Source: Panaeolus papilionaceus (Eukaryota; Basidiomycota; Agaricomycetes; Agaricales). From it: 64,000 nucleotides of DNA. The position numbers and the translations under genes are program-made. The notes beneath the pieces were generated by a model, which did not search any database, had not been told where the DNA came from, and saw only the letters and a list, made by a program, of their open reading frames with translations. The stretch lies in the NCBI GenBank assembly GCA_015501605.1, contig JADNRZ010000010.1, positions 496,001 to 560,000 of the forward strand, read 5' to 3'. Positions 11,558 to 24,470 of this stretch are shown one piece after another (the first letter of the stretch is position 1; each line of letters opens with the position of its first letter).

Positions 11558-13775
11558 ATGGAGAAGCAACCTGCATTCGAAGCGGTCGCGCTGGGCGATA
11601 CTTCAGCGACTGAGACCACGAGACTTATATCACACAATTCAGCTCAGTCATCATATGGTACAAAGAAGCCAAGCGCATACTATGTAGAAGACCTCGACTA
11701 CACCCCAGAGGAAGAAGGTCGTGTGTTGTCAATTCTCGACAGACGCCTCATGCCCTGCATCCTCCTTACCACTTTCGTGCTCAACATGGACCGAACTAAC
11801 AACTCCAACGCCATTTCGGACAACCTCCCATTCGACCTCGGATTCGACATAGATGTCGTCAACACCGCAACCGCTCTACACTCTGTATTCTTCGCCGTGG
11901 CTTGTCTTTCAGGAGCCGTCATCGCAAAAATCGCGGGCCCATCACGATGTGCGTATTCATTCCTTTTTTGACATATCGGGGTGAAGAAGTGCAACTGATT
12001 TAAATAATGGATTAACAGGGATTCCAACATTGATGCTATCCTGGGGAATCGTTACTCTAGCACACGCCTTGGTAACAGACAAGTCAGGTTATCTAACTGG
12101 TATGTCCGCTGCACACCTTCCTCCGCCTCGCGAGGACTGACATCTTCATTCAATAGTCCGATGCTGTGCGTAGAAATGTGCTACTCATTGCGTGCTTGAT
12201 CACACCTCTGACTTACATATTCCCCGGTCTATGCGCCACAGTCATCGCGCTGACAGAAGGAGGTACTTGAGCCTTATCATCCCATTCAAGTCGAGCTTCG
12301 AGATGCTAAGTAAATGACGTCAATTAAACAGGCGTTATCCCCGCAACGTTGGTCTACCTCGGGTCTTTTTACAAAAGCACAGAGCTAGCCACGCGACTCG
12401 CTTGGTTCTGGGGTGTTCAGCATGTAGCGAGCGCAACGAGCGGCTTGATGTCTAGTGGACTGCTGAAGATGAGGGGCATCTGGGGACTTGAGGGCTGGAA
12501 GTGGCTTTTCTTGGTCGACGGATTCATCACGGTTATTGTTGCCGTTTTCACTTGGTATGGGCTCGGCGTCTTTGGGCTATTTTTAGTATTTCCTTGGTTT
12601 GCGATATTGATGCCCTATGCCAGGTACTACCTCCCATTCGACACAACTGCTACCAGGGGCGGATTCAGAGGGTCGAACGCATGGTTCACCGAGCGCCAAA
12701 TCCAGATCTCTATTACGAGGATCATCAGAGATGACGTTTCGAAGCGTTCATACGAGTGAGTGCATTCTTATCAAAGCATTAACGCCATCTCATGAACACC
12801 CTCAACGCTCGCAGCAAGACTGTCCAGTTGTCAGATATCAAAGACGCGCTGACTGATCCTGGAATCCTGATGCACCTCCTAATCACCATGATCGGCCAAA
12901 CCCCTAACACGCCCATGCACACCTGTACGTACTTCCACTTCTTGGACTTGGGTATTCTCGAAATGCACGCTTACACACCACACACAGACCTCCCAACCGT
13001 GATCAAATCCTTCGACTTCAGCGTCTCCATCGCCAACGCCCTAACAGCGCCTCCCTACCTCCTGCAAGGCCTCTCAATGCTCCTCGTAATCCACCACTCA
13101 GATAAAGTCAGAGAAAGAGGGTACCATGGCGCCTTCGGGGGTAAGCACTCAACATATCTCCCTATCGCACCCGTTTAGAGTTTGAACTCATCTTTGTAAT
13201 TATGGAACAGCTGGATGGCAACTTCTCGGATGGCTCATTCTACGAGGCCTGCCATCGAATGCAAGTAGGGCGGCGAAGTACATGGCTGCTGTCATCGTGG
13301 CTGGGTGGCCTTCGACGCATCCTCTGAATATCGCATGGATGTCGGAGAACACAGGGTGCGTACCGATCGCATACAGTTCTATGAGCTAAATTTAAAGTAT
13401 TAATCTTTATGGTGCAGGAGTGTGGGTAAACGCACGGTAGCTTCTGGGCTTATCATCGGCGCCTCGAACATCTATGGAGTCTGGGGGTCCCAGATATATC
13501 GCGCTGACGATGCACCAGGTAAACAACAAGCTCGTTCCTTTTTGCCCTGGGTACTGATATCGCAACCCATAGAATTCAGACGCGGAAACCTGATCAACAT
13601 CGCCTTCGCCTTGGCAGCCTTCATCCTCTGGTTCGGCTTGAAACTGTCATACCAATACCGCAATGCGCGCAGGGAAGCTTCTCGGCGAGTGCTCAGCGAA
13701 GCTAATCTGCGTGAGGAAGAGACATTGCGAGAGGCAAAGGGAAACAGTAGCCCCTTGTTCCGCTTCACAACGTAG
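11558..13775 (+). CDS. Dal5-like MFS permease (anion:cation symporter family)
   Basis: This is a multi-exon gene starting at 11558 and ending TTRFRF..TT with a stop at 13773-13775. Joining exons gives a hydrophilic N-terminus (YVEDLDYTPEEEGRVLSILDRRLMP), then the family-typical first loop motif TTFVLNMDRTNNSNAISDNLPFDLG, then HSVFFAVACL, WIPTLMLSWGIVTLAHAL, CFIALTEGGVIPATLVYLGSFYKSTE and GWKWLFLVDG. These belong to the allantoate/nicotinate/pantothenate permease group of the major facilitator superfamily. The late segments (VWGSQIYRADDAP, FRRGNLINIAFALAAFILW) match the last two helices, with a basic cytosolic tail. The protein sits in the plasma membrane and probably imports a small organic anion; the substrate cannot be read from sequence. 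Introns fall at about 11950-12018 and several later sites. Confidence 0.82.
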
Positions 13776-13957
13776 TTTGTGGTGGATTTGACGATTTAAC
13801 GACATTTGATGACCTATAACATCGACCTAGTGTAACAACACCCTTATTGTAATATGCATGTATACGATGGCTCGCCAATATGATATTTATTGATATTTGA
13901 GGTGTTGTGTTCTCGTTATAAAAAAACCGCAATTAATCCAGCAAAGGTGGCTCTTCA

Positions 13958-15478
13958 TCAAAGAGGGGCTGGACCTATAACGGGTGTCGAACTCCACTTC
14001 TCTAGCCAGTTGATGAACCTCTTGGCGATGACTTGATGACCCGGAACATTTGGGTGGCCGTTGTCAGGGAAAATGTCATCCCAAGAAACCCAGCCCGTGG
14101 CGTCTACAAGGTAAATGTTGCGGTCGCCCAGTGCTCGTCTAGACGGGGGCGGCATTAAAGTCAATTTCCCAATGATACAAGTGACTGAAGCCAACCTTTT
14201 GGAAACGATGTCCTTGTAAACGCCATCATAGTAGTAATAAACGTTTCCGTCAGCATTGGGCCATCCCCACTATCATTAAATTAATATTTTGGGAGACCCA
14301 AGGGGAGAAGTGCGGTTTGCTTACCGGGGTGAGGACGAAAATAGGCGCACGACTGTTAATTTTGCGAATCTTGGAAATAAAATCTAGGTAGACTTTGGTG
14401 AAATCCTCAGGTGGGACACCGTGAGAGGCGTCATTGGCACTGAGATAATTTCAAGTGTAAGCATTTTGAAAACTCTGGGGAACTCGACTGATTCCTACCC
14501 AATGTGAATCACAATATGGGTTGCGGGAGGCTGGTCGCGTTTGAAATTCCAAGGAGTGGTGTAGTTGTGATCCCATGACCATATATAACCTGTATCTTCG
14601 GTCTACGAAGGATGTTACGCCGTGGTCAGAAAATTGGTTTTCGTAACGTACCTTGAAGAACTGGTACGATACACCATGTACGTTTCCGTAAGATTCCATA
14701 TCCTAAATCTCGCTATCAGCAGGATTCAACGCATACCAGATGAATAAACATACCGTCAACGTGGCACCAGGTTGTGCATTAATACGGTGCTCTGCCTTGT
14801 AATGCTCCCCAACGAGGAACGGCCAGGCTTGATCGACTCCAAGAGGAAGATATTGTCCCTAAAAGCCGCACAACTAATTCAAACCAGGTTCTTTTCCTAC
14901 ACATATAACTTACCGCAGACAGGGAGTCGCCGATGAACTGGAATGTCCTCTTGGTAGGCTCATATGGGAGCAGTGCTGCATCCTGAGTGAAGGCAGATTT
15001 GTTAATAGCATAAACTATATAACAATTCCGTGTATGACGCCTTACCCAGTTTAAATATAAACTTTGCAAGTTAATCCGGTTATTCTGCCACCCTTGAACG
15101 TTGAACCTAACACTGGTACGTCGACTGACAATATTCGGCAGAGGAATGACGTTCTCTCCCTGCGTAGCATTGACAGTAAAGAATGGTGCGCCGTTGATGG
15201 ATATACCAACAGCAGCATATGGCCAGGTTGTGTTTGGTCCCAAATTGAGGGAAAGACTCTGGAGATTTCCAACGTTAATTTTGAAGCCAGATCCCGCCCT
15301 TTGAGAAATGATTTTAGGAGAAGAAGCGTGTTTGAAAGAAATAGACTTACCACCAAGTTGCTGGAGCATCGTCCCATCTGCCGTGGTAGTAGATCAAGGG
15401 GTTTGTGTGCTCCACGATTAAATTCTTGCATAGGGCGAGAGTCACCGCTGACAACACGATGAACAGGTGCTTGAACAT
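13958..15478 (-). CDS. Secreted SGNH/GDSL-type esterase with N-terminal beta-sandwich
   Basis: The gene has many small exons; the first is about 15353-15478. The N-terminus (MFKHLFIVLSAVTLALC) is a signal peptide. A beta-rich region follows (GSGFKINV, SLNLGPNTTWPYAAVGISINGAPFF), then the catalytic SGNH domain: FIGDSLSAG (block I with the nucleophile serine), GANDASHGVPPEDF (block III) and DNGHPNVPGH near the C-terminus (block V, supplying Asp and His). A sandwich followed by an SGNH domain is the arrangement of carbohydrate esterase family 2-like deacetylases, so an extracellular acetyl-xylan or acetyl-glucan esterase acting on plant cell wall is the best guess. The protein ends ..SSTPVIGPAPL. 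Family membership is secure; the substrate is inferred. Confidence 0.82.
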
Positions 15479-16647
15479 CACTGTTAGGACCTGAATTACG
15501 AGGGGGTGATCGTTAAGACATATGATAGCGTTATAAGTGTTCTAGTTTTATTGCGCAATCACCAAGAAGCCGAGAAGCAAGTCCGGTGAATGGTCATGGG
15601 CAGGTTGAGCGTAAGACCAAAGACGCTGATCTTCTCATTGTCAACCGATGTTTTACCGACTTCAGAACGCGCAGAGTACAGCATGCGTATAGCCGCTCAA
15701 TGTACCTCGCCAGCGAGCGAGCGAGGGTCATAGAGAAATGGAAACAGACTCATGGAGATTTTCTGGAAAAATATGACTTGGGGTAAGGTCTCCAGCATAA
15801 TCTTCCGGTGTTATGATCTGAAAAGACGTATGTCTAGTCATCAGCCCGACGTCACGCATTCGCAATTGTAGTGTTCGTGGTTTAAGAGCATCCCTTGTTC
15901 AGAAGCTGGCAAGTAACAAGCAATTTGGTAAATCCCGGCACGTTTCCAAAACACAGCAGAAACGATTGCACGCACCTTCCTCAAGATACCAAAATAGCAG
16001 TTTATAAATAAATGAGAACTGCTCGTCATTAAAATTAGAGGAAGGAGGTTCAATTGGTTTAACTTGATCCTTGACCGGACTTGGGCGGTACGATGGCGGG
16101 GCGCAATCCCGGTCCCTCGGGTAATTCCGAGTCCATCAGGTTCAGGCTGAACAGGCTGAGCGCTGAACCCCGTGGGCCGTCACCGCTTCACCCGTCTTTT
16201 AATTTTGTACCTCTCGACTGCCGAAGTATGACTGAGGACTCTGTATAACGGATTTCTGTGCATATAAAACTCTTCACTCGCACTGGAACGTTCGACATGC
16301 TTCTATCCACATGTCAATCCACCCTGCCAGTGAACGAATTCGAATTCATTTGGTTGTGGGGCACCTTAATGAGGAGCCAAGCCTTCATTGTATATTCAAT
16401 TGGAAGGGACAGCAGGGAGAATCGACATACGCCACCTACCTCACATGAGAGTTTCGACCAACCGCAAACCATACAACCTGTCGACGTGCCCCACATTGTG
16501 TACGCTTTTTAATCCAGGGGTTTGTCTATTATGTACTTACAGAGTCATCGGAGGAGCTGTGGCATTGAGTTCATCGTATAAGCATTTCTGATATAATTCG
16601 AATCGAATACTTCCAGACTTGCCTCCTTGACTTCCCTCATCGGTAAC
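15479..16647. other. Intergenic; no gene recognised
   Basis: This is the divergent gap between the esterase and the small secreted protein. The short open frames do not resemble coding exons. A GC-rich patch at 16080-16180 contains repeated CAGGCTGA words (GTTCAGGCTGAACAGGCTGAGCG), possibly a small hairpin, with no assignable function. Confidence 0.35.
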
Positions 16648-17444
16648 ATGATCAAACTGACATTATCCGTCGTTCTTGCCGCTGCCACAAGCACTCTTGC
16701 ATATGCACAGATAACGATTCCAGTTGGTGGACTTTGTACGCTTCAATCATCCTATCTCGCAGCCATACATATATCTTAAATCCTTTCTTTCTGTTAGGTG
16801 CCGGTTTCGCTGGCCCTTTACCTGTAAGTTACGCTCAGATGTCTTAACTTAGCTGAGGAACTTCGCTGATGTTTATCTTTTTATTTTAGTGGCCCTGTTT
16901 GTATCCATCTAGAGCTATCGATATGGCATACTCATTTTTATCGGTATTCAGGTGCGCCAGGTAGCACCTGCTGCGCTGTGGGACCAGACCGAGCACTGTA
17001 GGAGTGATGCATTACACTATGTCGCTTGACCGAAGTGCTGAGCCATTCGAATATAGCTGTACCCTCGGATCATCATGCCCATCGCAATTTGTTCCGGTCG
17101 GTGGATTGTGTCAGTATACTGCTTCAACGTTGTCGTAATCATGAGGGGCTGACGCGGCATTCATCAACAGGCTCGGGTTTCGCTGGACCGTCTCCTGTAT
17201 GTACTTGACTTGCATCAAAAAACAGAGAACTGATATATCTCTTACAGTATCCGTGTAACTTTTCTTCAGAACGTAGTTTTTCTCCTCCCGAGCTGACGCA
17301 GAAATCGTTTCGTAGGTTGGCCTGGGACAAAGTGTTGTTATGTCAGCCCCGACAACTCAGTGTAGGTTCATCTATTGCTCTGAAGTGCTCATACTCTAAC
17401 TGAGGCGGATATTTCATAGGTGCAAGTATAGTTGCAAAGCGTAA
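16648..17444 (+). CDS. Two-module cysteine-rich small secreted protein
   Basis: Nine exons join to a 107-residue protein: 16648-16735, 16798-16823, 16890-16896, 16952-16997, 17057-17109, 17171-17196, 17248-17254, 17316-17361 and 17420-17444. It opens with a signal peptide (MIKLTLSVVLAAATSTLAYA). Two homologous cysteine modules follow, each reading VGGLC-(A/S)GFAGP(L/S)P-(W/Y)PC-x2-G-(S/T)-x-CC-x-V-x-PD-x4-C. The duplication includes the exons. Exons 2 and 6 are both 26 nt, exons 3 and 7 are both 7 nt, and exons 4 and 8 are both 46 nt, with the introns at matching codon phases. The paired cysteines suggest disulfide-stapled modules acting outside the cell. The motif recalls small secreted proteins common in Agaricomycetes, but I know no assigned function. 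All splice ends are GT..AG. Confidence 0.72.
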
Positions 17445-19499
17445 AGGGCATGAAATAAATCACGCAGTATTGCAAAGAGCGAGCGAGAAAGTGTGGCGCT
17501 CTAATCGATCCCATTAGAGAATATACCAGTGTCTACGAATCTCGCTTGACTCAAGACGAACTATCTATCACCCAAATAACATAGTGGAATCAACATACAT
17601 TTTGTCCCTCCGCAATATACAAAAACCCTTGAACATACTTACATACCAGTCGCTCGGATAGTGTCAAGAGACCCCGAGCCCAGCATCGTGATATCTAGGG
17701 CCGAATAAGGGACTCTTCCATCACATCACATTCAAGTCAAGTTCAAGTTTCCATTCAGAATCTGGGGATGATGTTGGCAAACGTGTTTTTGTATGACGAA
17801 AGGATTTCCCTGAAATGCAGCCCCGTGGATGATGGCTGTGTTATTCAATTTCTCTGAAGAATCTGAATCTTGAAACTGTTCCAAGGTTCGACAAGTGCCC
17901 ACACCATATGATAGTGCTTCCATCATCTGATGGCCAAAATCTCTGAAGAATTGAATTATACATTGGCTTTTCGTTGAAGTGCCCGAGTTTTGAATTGTAT
18001 GGCACATATGGAGGGTAAAACGATCCGTGCGCCCGTCGCAGCCCTCTCGATGTTATCTGTGGGGAAAGGAGTTCATACAAACCAAAGTCTTCATCTGACA
18101 ATTCCATACGAATTGGAGATAAGACAGGGTTGCTTCGGGTTGGTACGGCCTTACTTCGAATGGAAAATACCTTCGCAGAATTCGCTGGTGAATTGAAAAC
18201 TGCCAGTGCGAACCATGGCTATTGCAGACGTGCACACAACTAGGCCAGACCTGATATGTCAGTTGCGTGCTTCAAGACCTTATCTTGCAAATCCAAAAGT
18301 GGAACGCATTGAAAAACCTCCTTTCGGGATACTTTGTAAAGAAGGCTCATCATGATCAGTGGCGTGGCGTGCAGAAGCAGACTGGTCGCAGGCAAGAGCG
18401 CACCTGGCGAAGGCTGTTTGCTTTGATAAGAAGCTGAAGGCCCCGAAACCAATGAATTACAAACAGACACAATCAGAACACAGTTAGCGCGCATCAGGAT
18501 CACGACAGTCCAATCTCCGTCTCTACTGCGCGTCAGGCTGCCATTTTGGCCCCAGGGTTTAAAAACTCAAGCTAAAGGTCCAGACGAGAATATTTATGAA
18601 CTTGTAGTGCGTACACAGTGCTTCACGTAAAATAAGGTATGTTTCAATTGGTTTGGTTTTTAACAAGTGTAATTTTTTCACCGACTCCAGAAATGCTCTA
18701 AAATCCTGCTTTTTCAGATTTAATTGTGAACTATTTGGCAACTTTGCACCAGTTTCATTTTATCACGGCTTTGAATGCCGCGTTGCAAGGCTGTAAACGC
18801 AAGTTGATCCTCGGGATGTTCACCAGAGACGTAATTGAAGTGGAGTCTGGAAGCCACAACAGAACAGTCCTCATCTTCAACTGCAAAGCAAAGTTAGACA
18901 TCACTCCACATGTTGCCTCATGGGACAGGAGGCAAAGGTACTTACAATTACCCACAAACGCGTGTTGGAACTTTGGCAAGTCTTTCTCGGGCGACCTCAA
19001 ATGGACTGACAGCGCGAATGCAGCCCGATTGGCACCTCTCTCGTGCCATAACAGCTACACAAGTTCAGGTAGTCTCCGTGTTTCGAAAACGAATATGTTG
19101 CTCGAACAAAATTTAATCCCCGTCTGCTTTACTTGGCTACCGTACCACCTTTTTAACGACTGCTTGGGAGTTTTTGTCGAAAAAATTCTTATTCGCCTCT
19201 GCCACACGCTTAACAGTTATCTTGTGATCGTTATCTTTAATTCTGAGAAGATCCTTTCAATGCTCGTGACTGGGGAGCCCTTGAATGCCTTTTCATCCAT
19301 GTGAGTCCCATTAAATTTTATCCGAATAGACTTTTAATACATCAGTTGTCGCAGGAGCATGAAGGATTGGTCGCCTGTGGGTTATTCGTATTACATGGTG
19401 CTGTGCGCTGCAAACGAGAAGACGTTTGGAAAAAACGAGGCGAACTCGCACTGATCAAGACTTCATGGCTACATAAGGTAGCCGGGCGTCTTTCATTCA
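17445..19499. other. Gene-poor stretch; no gene recognised
   Basis: The longest frame, 18726-19304 on the plus strand (192 codons), has no domain, no signal peptide and an uneven composition, and I do not believe it. No repeats or RNA genes were recognised. Confidence 0.35.
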
Positions 19500-21392
19500 A
19501 TGTATCCCGCGATGCTGTCTTTATTTCTCGCTGTTCATGTCCTCAGAGCGTATTCGACACCGCTGCCAACTCCTTTAGCAGAACCAATTGGTTCATTTCC
19601 TGCGACGCACTCCGACACCAACCCACGAACATTATGGAGCATAGTTTACACGTGCCTCGCAACGACACTCGCATGCACTTGGATATCTATGCACCCCAAC
19701 ATAACGCAAAACAAGAAGTGGTTTACGCCTCTTCTTATGCGCCTTTCGCTGTCTCTATACGCCTTGTTTGTTCCAGAAGCCATCGTGTTTTGGGCAGCAA
19801 CGCAGTGGAAAGCAGCATGTGACTACGAGGCGAAATACAAGCAGGGTGAGCCATTCTTGTAGCAAACATATCCATTGGCACGCTCTCATTGTCTGCTTAG
19901 AGTACCCCCATTGGACGATATCACACTCCTTTTTCCTTCTGATGGGGGGATTCACTCTGCCCAACGACGAGGATGGCCAGCCTGAGCCGGTCCCTGCACA
20001 CCGTTTTGATGAACTGCTGCTTGAGAACCGGATCAAATTCCCTTCAGTCTCCCGAAATGACATTCTGGATAAGAGTAAAGGAGACCCACTCGCAAAAGGT
20101 TTCGTTGTGCTTCAGACCTTTTGGTTCGTCGCTCAGTGCCTGGCCCGCTTCCTGCAAAAAGGCTTGGTCGTCACTCAACTCGAGGTCGCCACGCTGGCGC
20201 TGGTGCCAATCAATGTGGTTATTTACTTCTTCTGGCTAAAGAAACCACTCAGCGTAAAGTTCGCAATTCCTCTAGAACCAATGGGGCGTCCATTGACAGG
20301 CAAGCATCTCAGGCATAGTCGCTGCGTCCTGCTAATTCTGTTGCAGAAAAAATGGGCTTTCAAGATGCTGATCAAAACCAGACAAGTCCAAACCAGGATA
20401 CAGTCCTGGACTCTGGCATTCATCGCAACCCATCTGACACGATACCCTCTGTCGCTACATATGGAGAGGGTGTGACTAATCTGCGATCCAGGAAGCCTAC
20501 TCTGGCCATTACGCCGCCACCATCTCACATGGAGCCTTCAACTAACGGGCACATGATCGATGACGATGAACACCGAGCTCCTACAGTGCACTCAGAAGGA
20601 GGTGTAATCCGTTCTCCTGTGTCGATGCACTCACACCGACCGTCAACACTGGCAACAATAGAAACCAACTCACGACCACCGCCCCGTGCCTTCTCCTTAG
20701 CAAAGAAGATCTTCACTGGCCTGTTGTTAGTCTTCGTACTTCCAGCCCTCGCTGCAGCTGTAGTGGCGGTTGCCCTACCTCCTCTGCTATTTGCAGCTGT
20801 TCTCGTCTTGGTTCTTGCGTTCGTCATCGTCATTCCACTTACCCTCCTACTCCCATTCCTGGCCAGTATGCAGATTGGTGCCATCGGACGACATCCAGAA
20901 CAGGAGGCCGAAAGGAAGTTACCCATGCTTTATGCTCCACCTATCTCAGCTCGCTCAACCAACCTCATGCTCCTTATCACAACCATCTGCGCGACCGTCT
21001 TCGGCGGAATGCACCTCATAGCCTGGAGCTTCAAGTTCCCCACCCCTATCGAAAAACTACTCTGGCGGATATCTGCGACTGCGCTCACCGCCCTTCCTAT
21101 CATTTATTTCACATATCATGTTAGCCATCGCATGCTCGACCCCTACCGAGACTGGATCAGAAACCGCCACAACGAAGAATCCCGACCCTTCAAGAGATTC
21201 ACGTTCGGCGTTTTAGTTTGGTTGGACAGAGCCGGGTTAGCGTTGGTTTGGAGTACTCTCTTTCTGTTGGGTATACCCCTCTATTCACTCGCACGTCTGT
21301 ATGTTCTCGTCGAGGCGTTCATCGCGCTGAGGGATCTCACCCCTGGCGTCTTCTTGGCAGTGAACTGGATGAAATTCGTGCCTCATTTCTAA
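19500..21392 (+). CDS. Fungal polytopic membrane protein of unknown function
   Basis: Three exons, 19500-19845, 19901-20299 and 20347-21392, join to a 596-residue protein. It starts with a hydrophobic leader (MYPAMLSLFLAVHVLRAYS). The next region has the family-typical RTLWSIVYTCLATTLACTWISMHPNI, LFVPEAIVFWAATQW and HSFFLLMGGF. A central region (about 130-250) ends in IYFFWLKKPL, a hydrophilic serine/threonine-rich linker follows, and a C-terminal block carries at least six membrane helices (ALAAAVVAVALPPLLFAAVLVLVLAF). Similar proteins are abundant in mushroom genomes without a known role. The second intron (20300-20346) begins GC instead of GT, with donor context ACAG/GCAAGC, a recognised minor class. 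The frame (g + aa, giving E-K-M-G-F) supports it. Confidence 0.75.
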
Positions 21393-24300
21393 TGCATACC
21401 TAATATTTTATATACACAGCATTTAAGCAACCCTTACCCTTGTATTTCAACTCTCGATGTTTTCTCGATACATAATCCGGGGATACGTCGCAGATTCAAG
21501 TACGCAGCCTAAACATTCATTGACTCAAGCATCGATAATACATGGATCAACTCGATTCCCTTATTCCACTTCCGTGTGTTCGTGTGCCTTGTTGCACAAA
21601 CGGGGTGCAAGTAACTGCGTATTCAATTAGAAAAACCTACATCACGCCCCATTGCTTGGTAGGGTCAATATATTTCGTCGACGCATTCTTTTTCAGCTTT
21701 CCGACTCTCATGCGTCCATTTGAGGTGCCATCCACAGAATTTCAGTCACCAACCGATACTTTCTATTCGGAGTAGTTGATCACCTAACCTGTCATCGTGC
21801 TGGGAACATATGAGGGAAGCATTACAATCGGCTCTTAGCAAGTCCCAAATAGACTACCTATCGGAGGTTTCCTCGCTGCCAATGGCTTGAATGTGGATTC
21901 TTCATTGAATACAGTTACATACCAAATTCAAAAATTTTGGACGCATAGGACTCGTACGTCTTTCTCGGGACGAGTAAACCTCCATAAAACCTAGGAGACG
22001 GGAAATTCAAACCATGAATATAGATATTTTGTGGGATTCAAACCACGTTCTGGTGACAGGTGAAATGCCGCTAATTACTTGTCTCCGTGAGATACATGTA
22101 ATCGATATACAAGCCAAGCTATCTTTGTGCGCGGCTTTCACAGGTCGAGTAGCGCTCCAGCGTGATATAATTATCGTCGAATTCGTTGCACCTTATGGAA
22201 GTGTAATAATACTCAAGCGTCGACAAACAGCTAGTCACTAAAATTGACCTTGTACATTGGTCTTACCTGATCACGAGTGATAGCGCACTATATCGTAATT
22301 TTGTGCCAAGGGTATCTCAGAGGCCCCTTTCTCATCGGTTGTTCGAAATTTAAAACAAACATACTGGGTTGATTGCGTACCGAGGGGTTCTGAGTTTCAA
22401 AGTCACTCAGCTGTCGACTCTGGCTGTGGCGGACGAATTGGATGTTGCCTCCTCAGAATTCCTGCATTTGTCCTGATGAATCCTTTTGAACGTATCTGAA
22501 TGATTACATGGCGTATAGAGCCTTCTGCTCTTCGTTTTTGTATGGCTTGGGAATCCGATACCCCGTTGAGCGGTTGATCTTGGGTTTTGAAACGTTGAAA
22601 TAGACTAAAGCGTGGGCTAAATGGGTACAGTACCTGCACGCAAATGCTTCAAGGGTAAACGTAGCATATATATGCGACATTATCAGCTACCTTTTTGTGA
22701 GCGACGATTGCTCCGAATTTTGAGGATCGATGCCAAGCGATAGGAGTGACATAAGCGCCCTTGCTGGGGACCGGTACAGAAACAATGGTGCTGTGAGCTA
22801 CTGAAAGCATATGTGCATAGAAGGGGCAACATGATCACAGGAAGCTCCTGACAGAAATAGGTCTCACAAATTAAATTATCCTTGTGATATACTGAAGCGC
22901 ACAGCGGCTTCCAAGAGTCGCTCAATTCGACCTGCAGTGATGGGTGACATCAGGCGGTGATGAACACCATTGAAGTCTCTTTGGTCATTCGCAGCACAAT
23001 GAAGAAGAGGTGCAGCAGTTCCTGCAGAAAACTGAGAAGCCCTCTGCTGAGCCTTGAATTAATAAGCTCAATTTCCTCGATCGTCTTCACAGACTGGACT
23101 TGGAATGATGATAGATGCATTCCTCGCAAGTGACTCATGCAGCGATAGAATTTAAATCATAGCGCCAACTTTACGGTTTATACCCCTCCATAAATATTTC
23201 TGTATAGATCAGCTGAATACTGTGTCAATAAATAAACGGGTTGCCATATGCTGGGCCAAATATTCCCCAAACACGGAGGAGATGCTAAGCTTGTGATAGA
23301 CGCCGGCCAATGATCAATTGCAAGTCCGCGGCCACCAATTCAGACGATTGAAACTCGAACACATCCGACAAAACAACCTTTTGTTCTTAGTTTCTTCTAT
23401 TAAGGGAGGCTTTTGACCCCTCTGGTGGTCGCATTTGGCCTCGGCTCAATAACGTGCTAGCTATTTCGGACGGGTACAGTCTGGCTTTCAGATTACCGTG
23501 AGTATACTAGGTCATAAATGGGGTATGTCGTGCATTGCCCCCAATCGAAATCTGATGTCGGAGATTTCGATGCTGGAAAGGGAAAGTAATGCACGAAAAT
23601 CATCTCCAGATGATGGTTATAATACACTGGTTGAATTCCCAATGTTTGTTTCGAGTCAGCAGACGTATGTATAATCCAATACGAATCATAAGAAGATGCT
23701 GGGCTTATTCAACTCAGAACGAAACTACGACGTCAGATTTATAGATAAATTTTCAGATCAAAGTTTCCGAGTACACATAAGAGCTTTTAGTCTGCCCACA
23801 CTGAAATAATAGCTTGTTGTTCCCCTCGCGTCTCGGAAAATGCTCCTCCCCGGTCAGACCTAATGTGGTATACATGTAGCCCAAAGAGGATAGCCCCGAT
23901 ATCGTTCCCTTTCATCTCCCTTCACGGCTTGTAAATGGCAAATATCAATACTGGTCTGCAGGGGCTACAATTCCAAAGCCAAGCGCAGATTCTCTTGAAG
24001 GGTTCAGATTTAACGATAGGAGGTTTGAGTCTGTAGTGACAACATGATCAGGGCCATCGCAAAGTCTGACAAGAGCGTTGTCTCCTCACTGTTTTCAACT
24101 CCAGACGTCGGCGAGAAAGGCAAGCGACCTACCAATCAAAACTGATCCCTTCGTTCTTCAATCACCCATGTGTAACATGCTATTAACTGTTTTAGGTATC
24201 TGAGAAAAGTTACTATGATCGTAACTGATCTTGAAATCATCAAGATCTGTTGAACCATGTCCTTGCCGAGGGTATCCCAGCAGGCCTTCCTTCATGTATG

Positions 24301-24470
24301 TTGATCTTAACGGGCGCGGAATCCGTCAAGTTTCAAGCAGGCTGGATTATCGCACAAAACAAAAACCCATTTTAGTGACGTTTTAATTGCAAGTGGGCCG
24401 CCCTGAACAGTAACTTTGGCGGCAATTGAGTCATTTCATAACTAACTCATGTGAGAGACCGTTTACATAT
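21393..24470. other. 3-kb gene-poor stretch; no gene recognised
   Basis: Only short, scattered open frames occur, none longer than about 80 codons. There is no recognisable domain, transposon remnant, tandem repeat or RNA gene. Composition is AT-leaning. It may contain decayed sequence too diverged to recognise. Confidence 0.35.

Noticed and set aside
18726..19304. 192-codon open frame
   Set aside because: No domain, signal or membrane pattern, and it overlaps other short frames; probably chance.
22010..22050. tRNA-like T-arm (GTGG TTTGAATC CCAC on the minus strand)
   Set aside because: No matching acceptor, D or anticodon arms could be placed around it.
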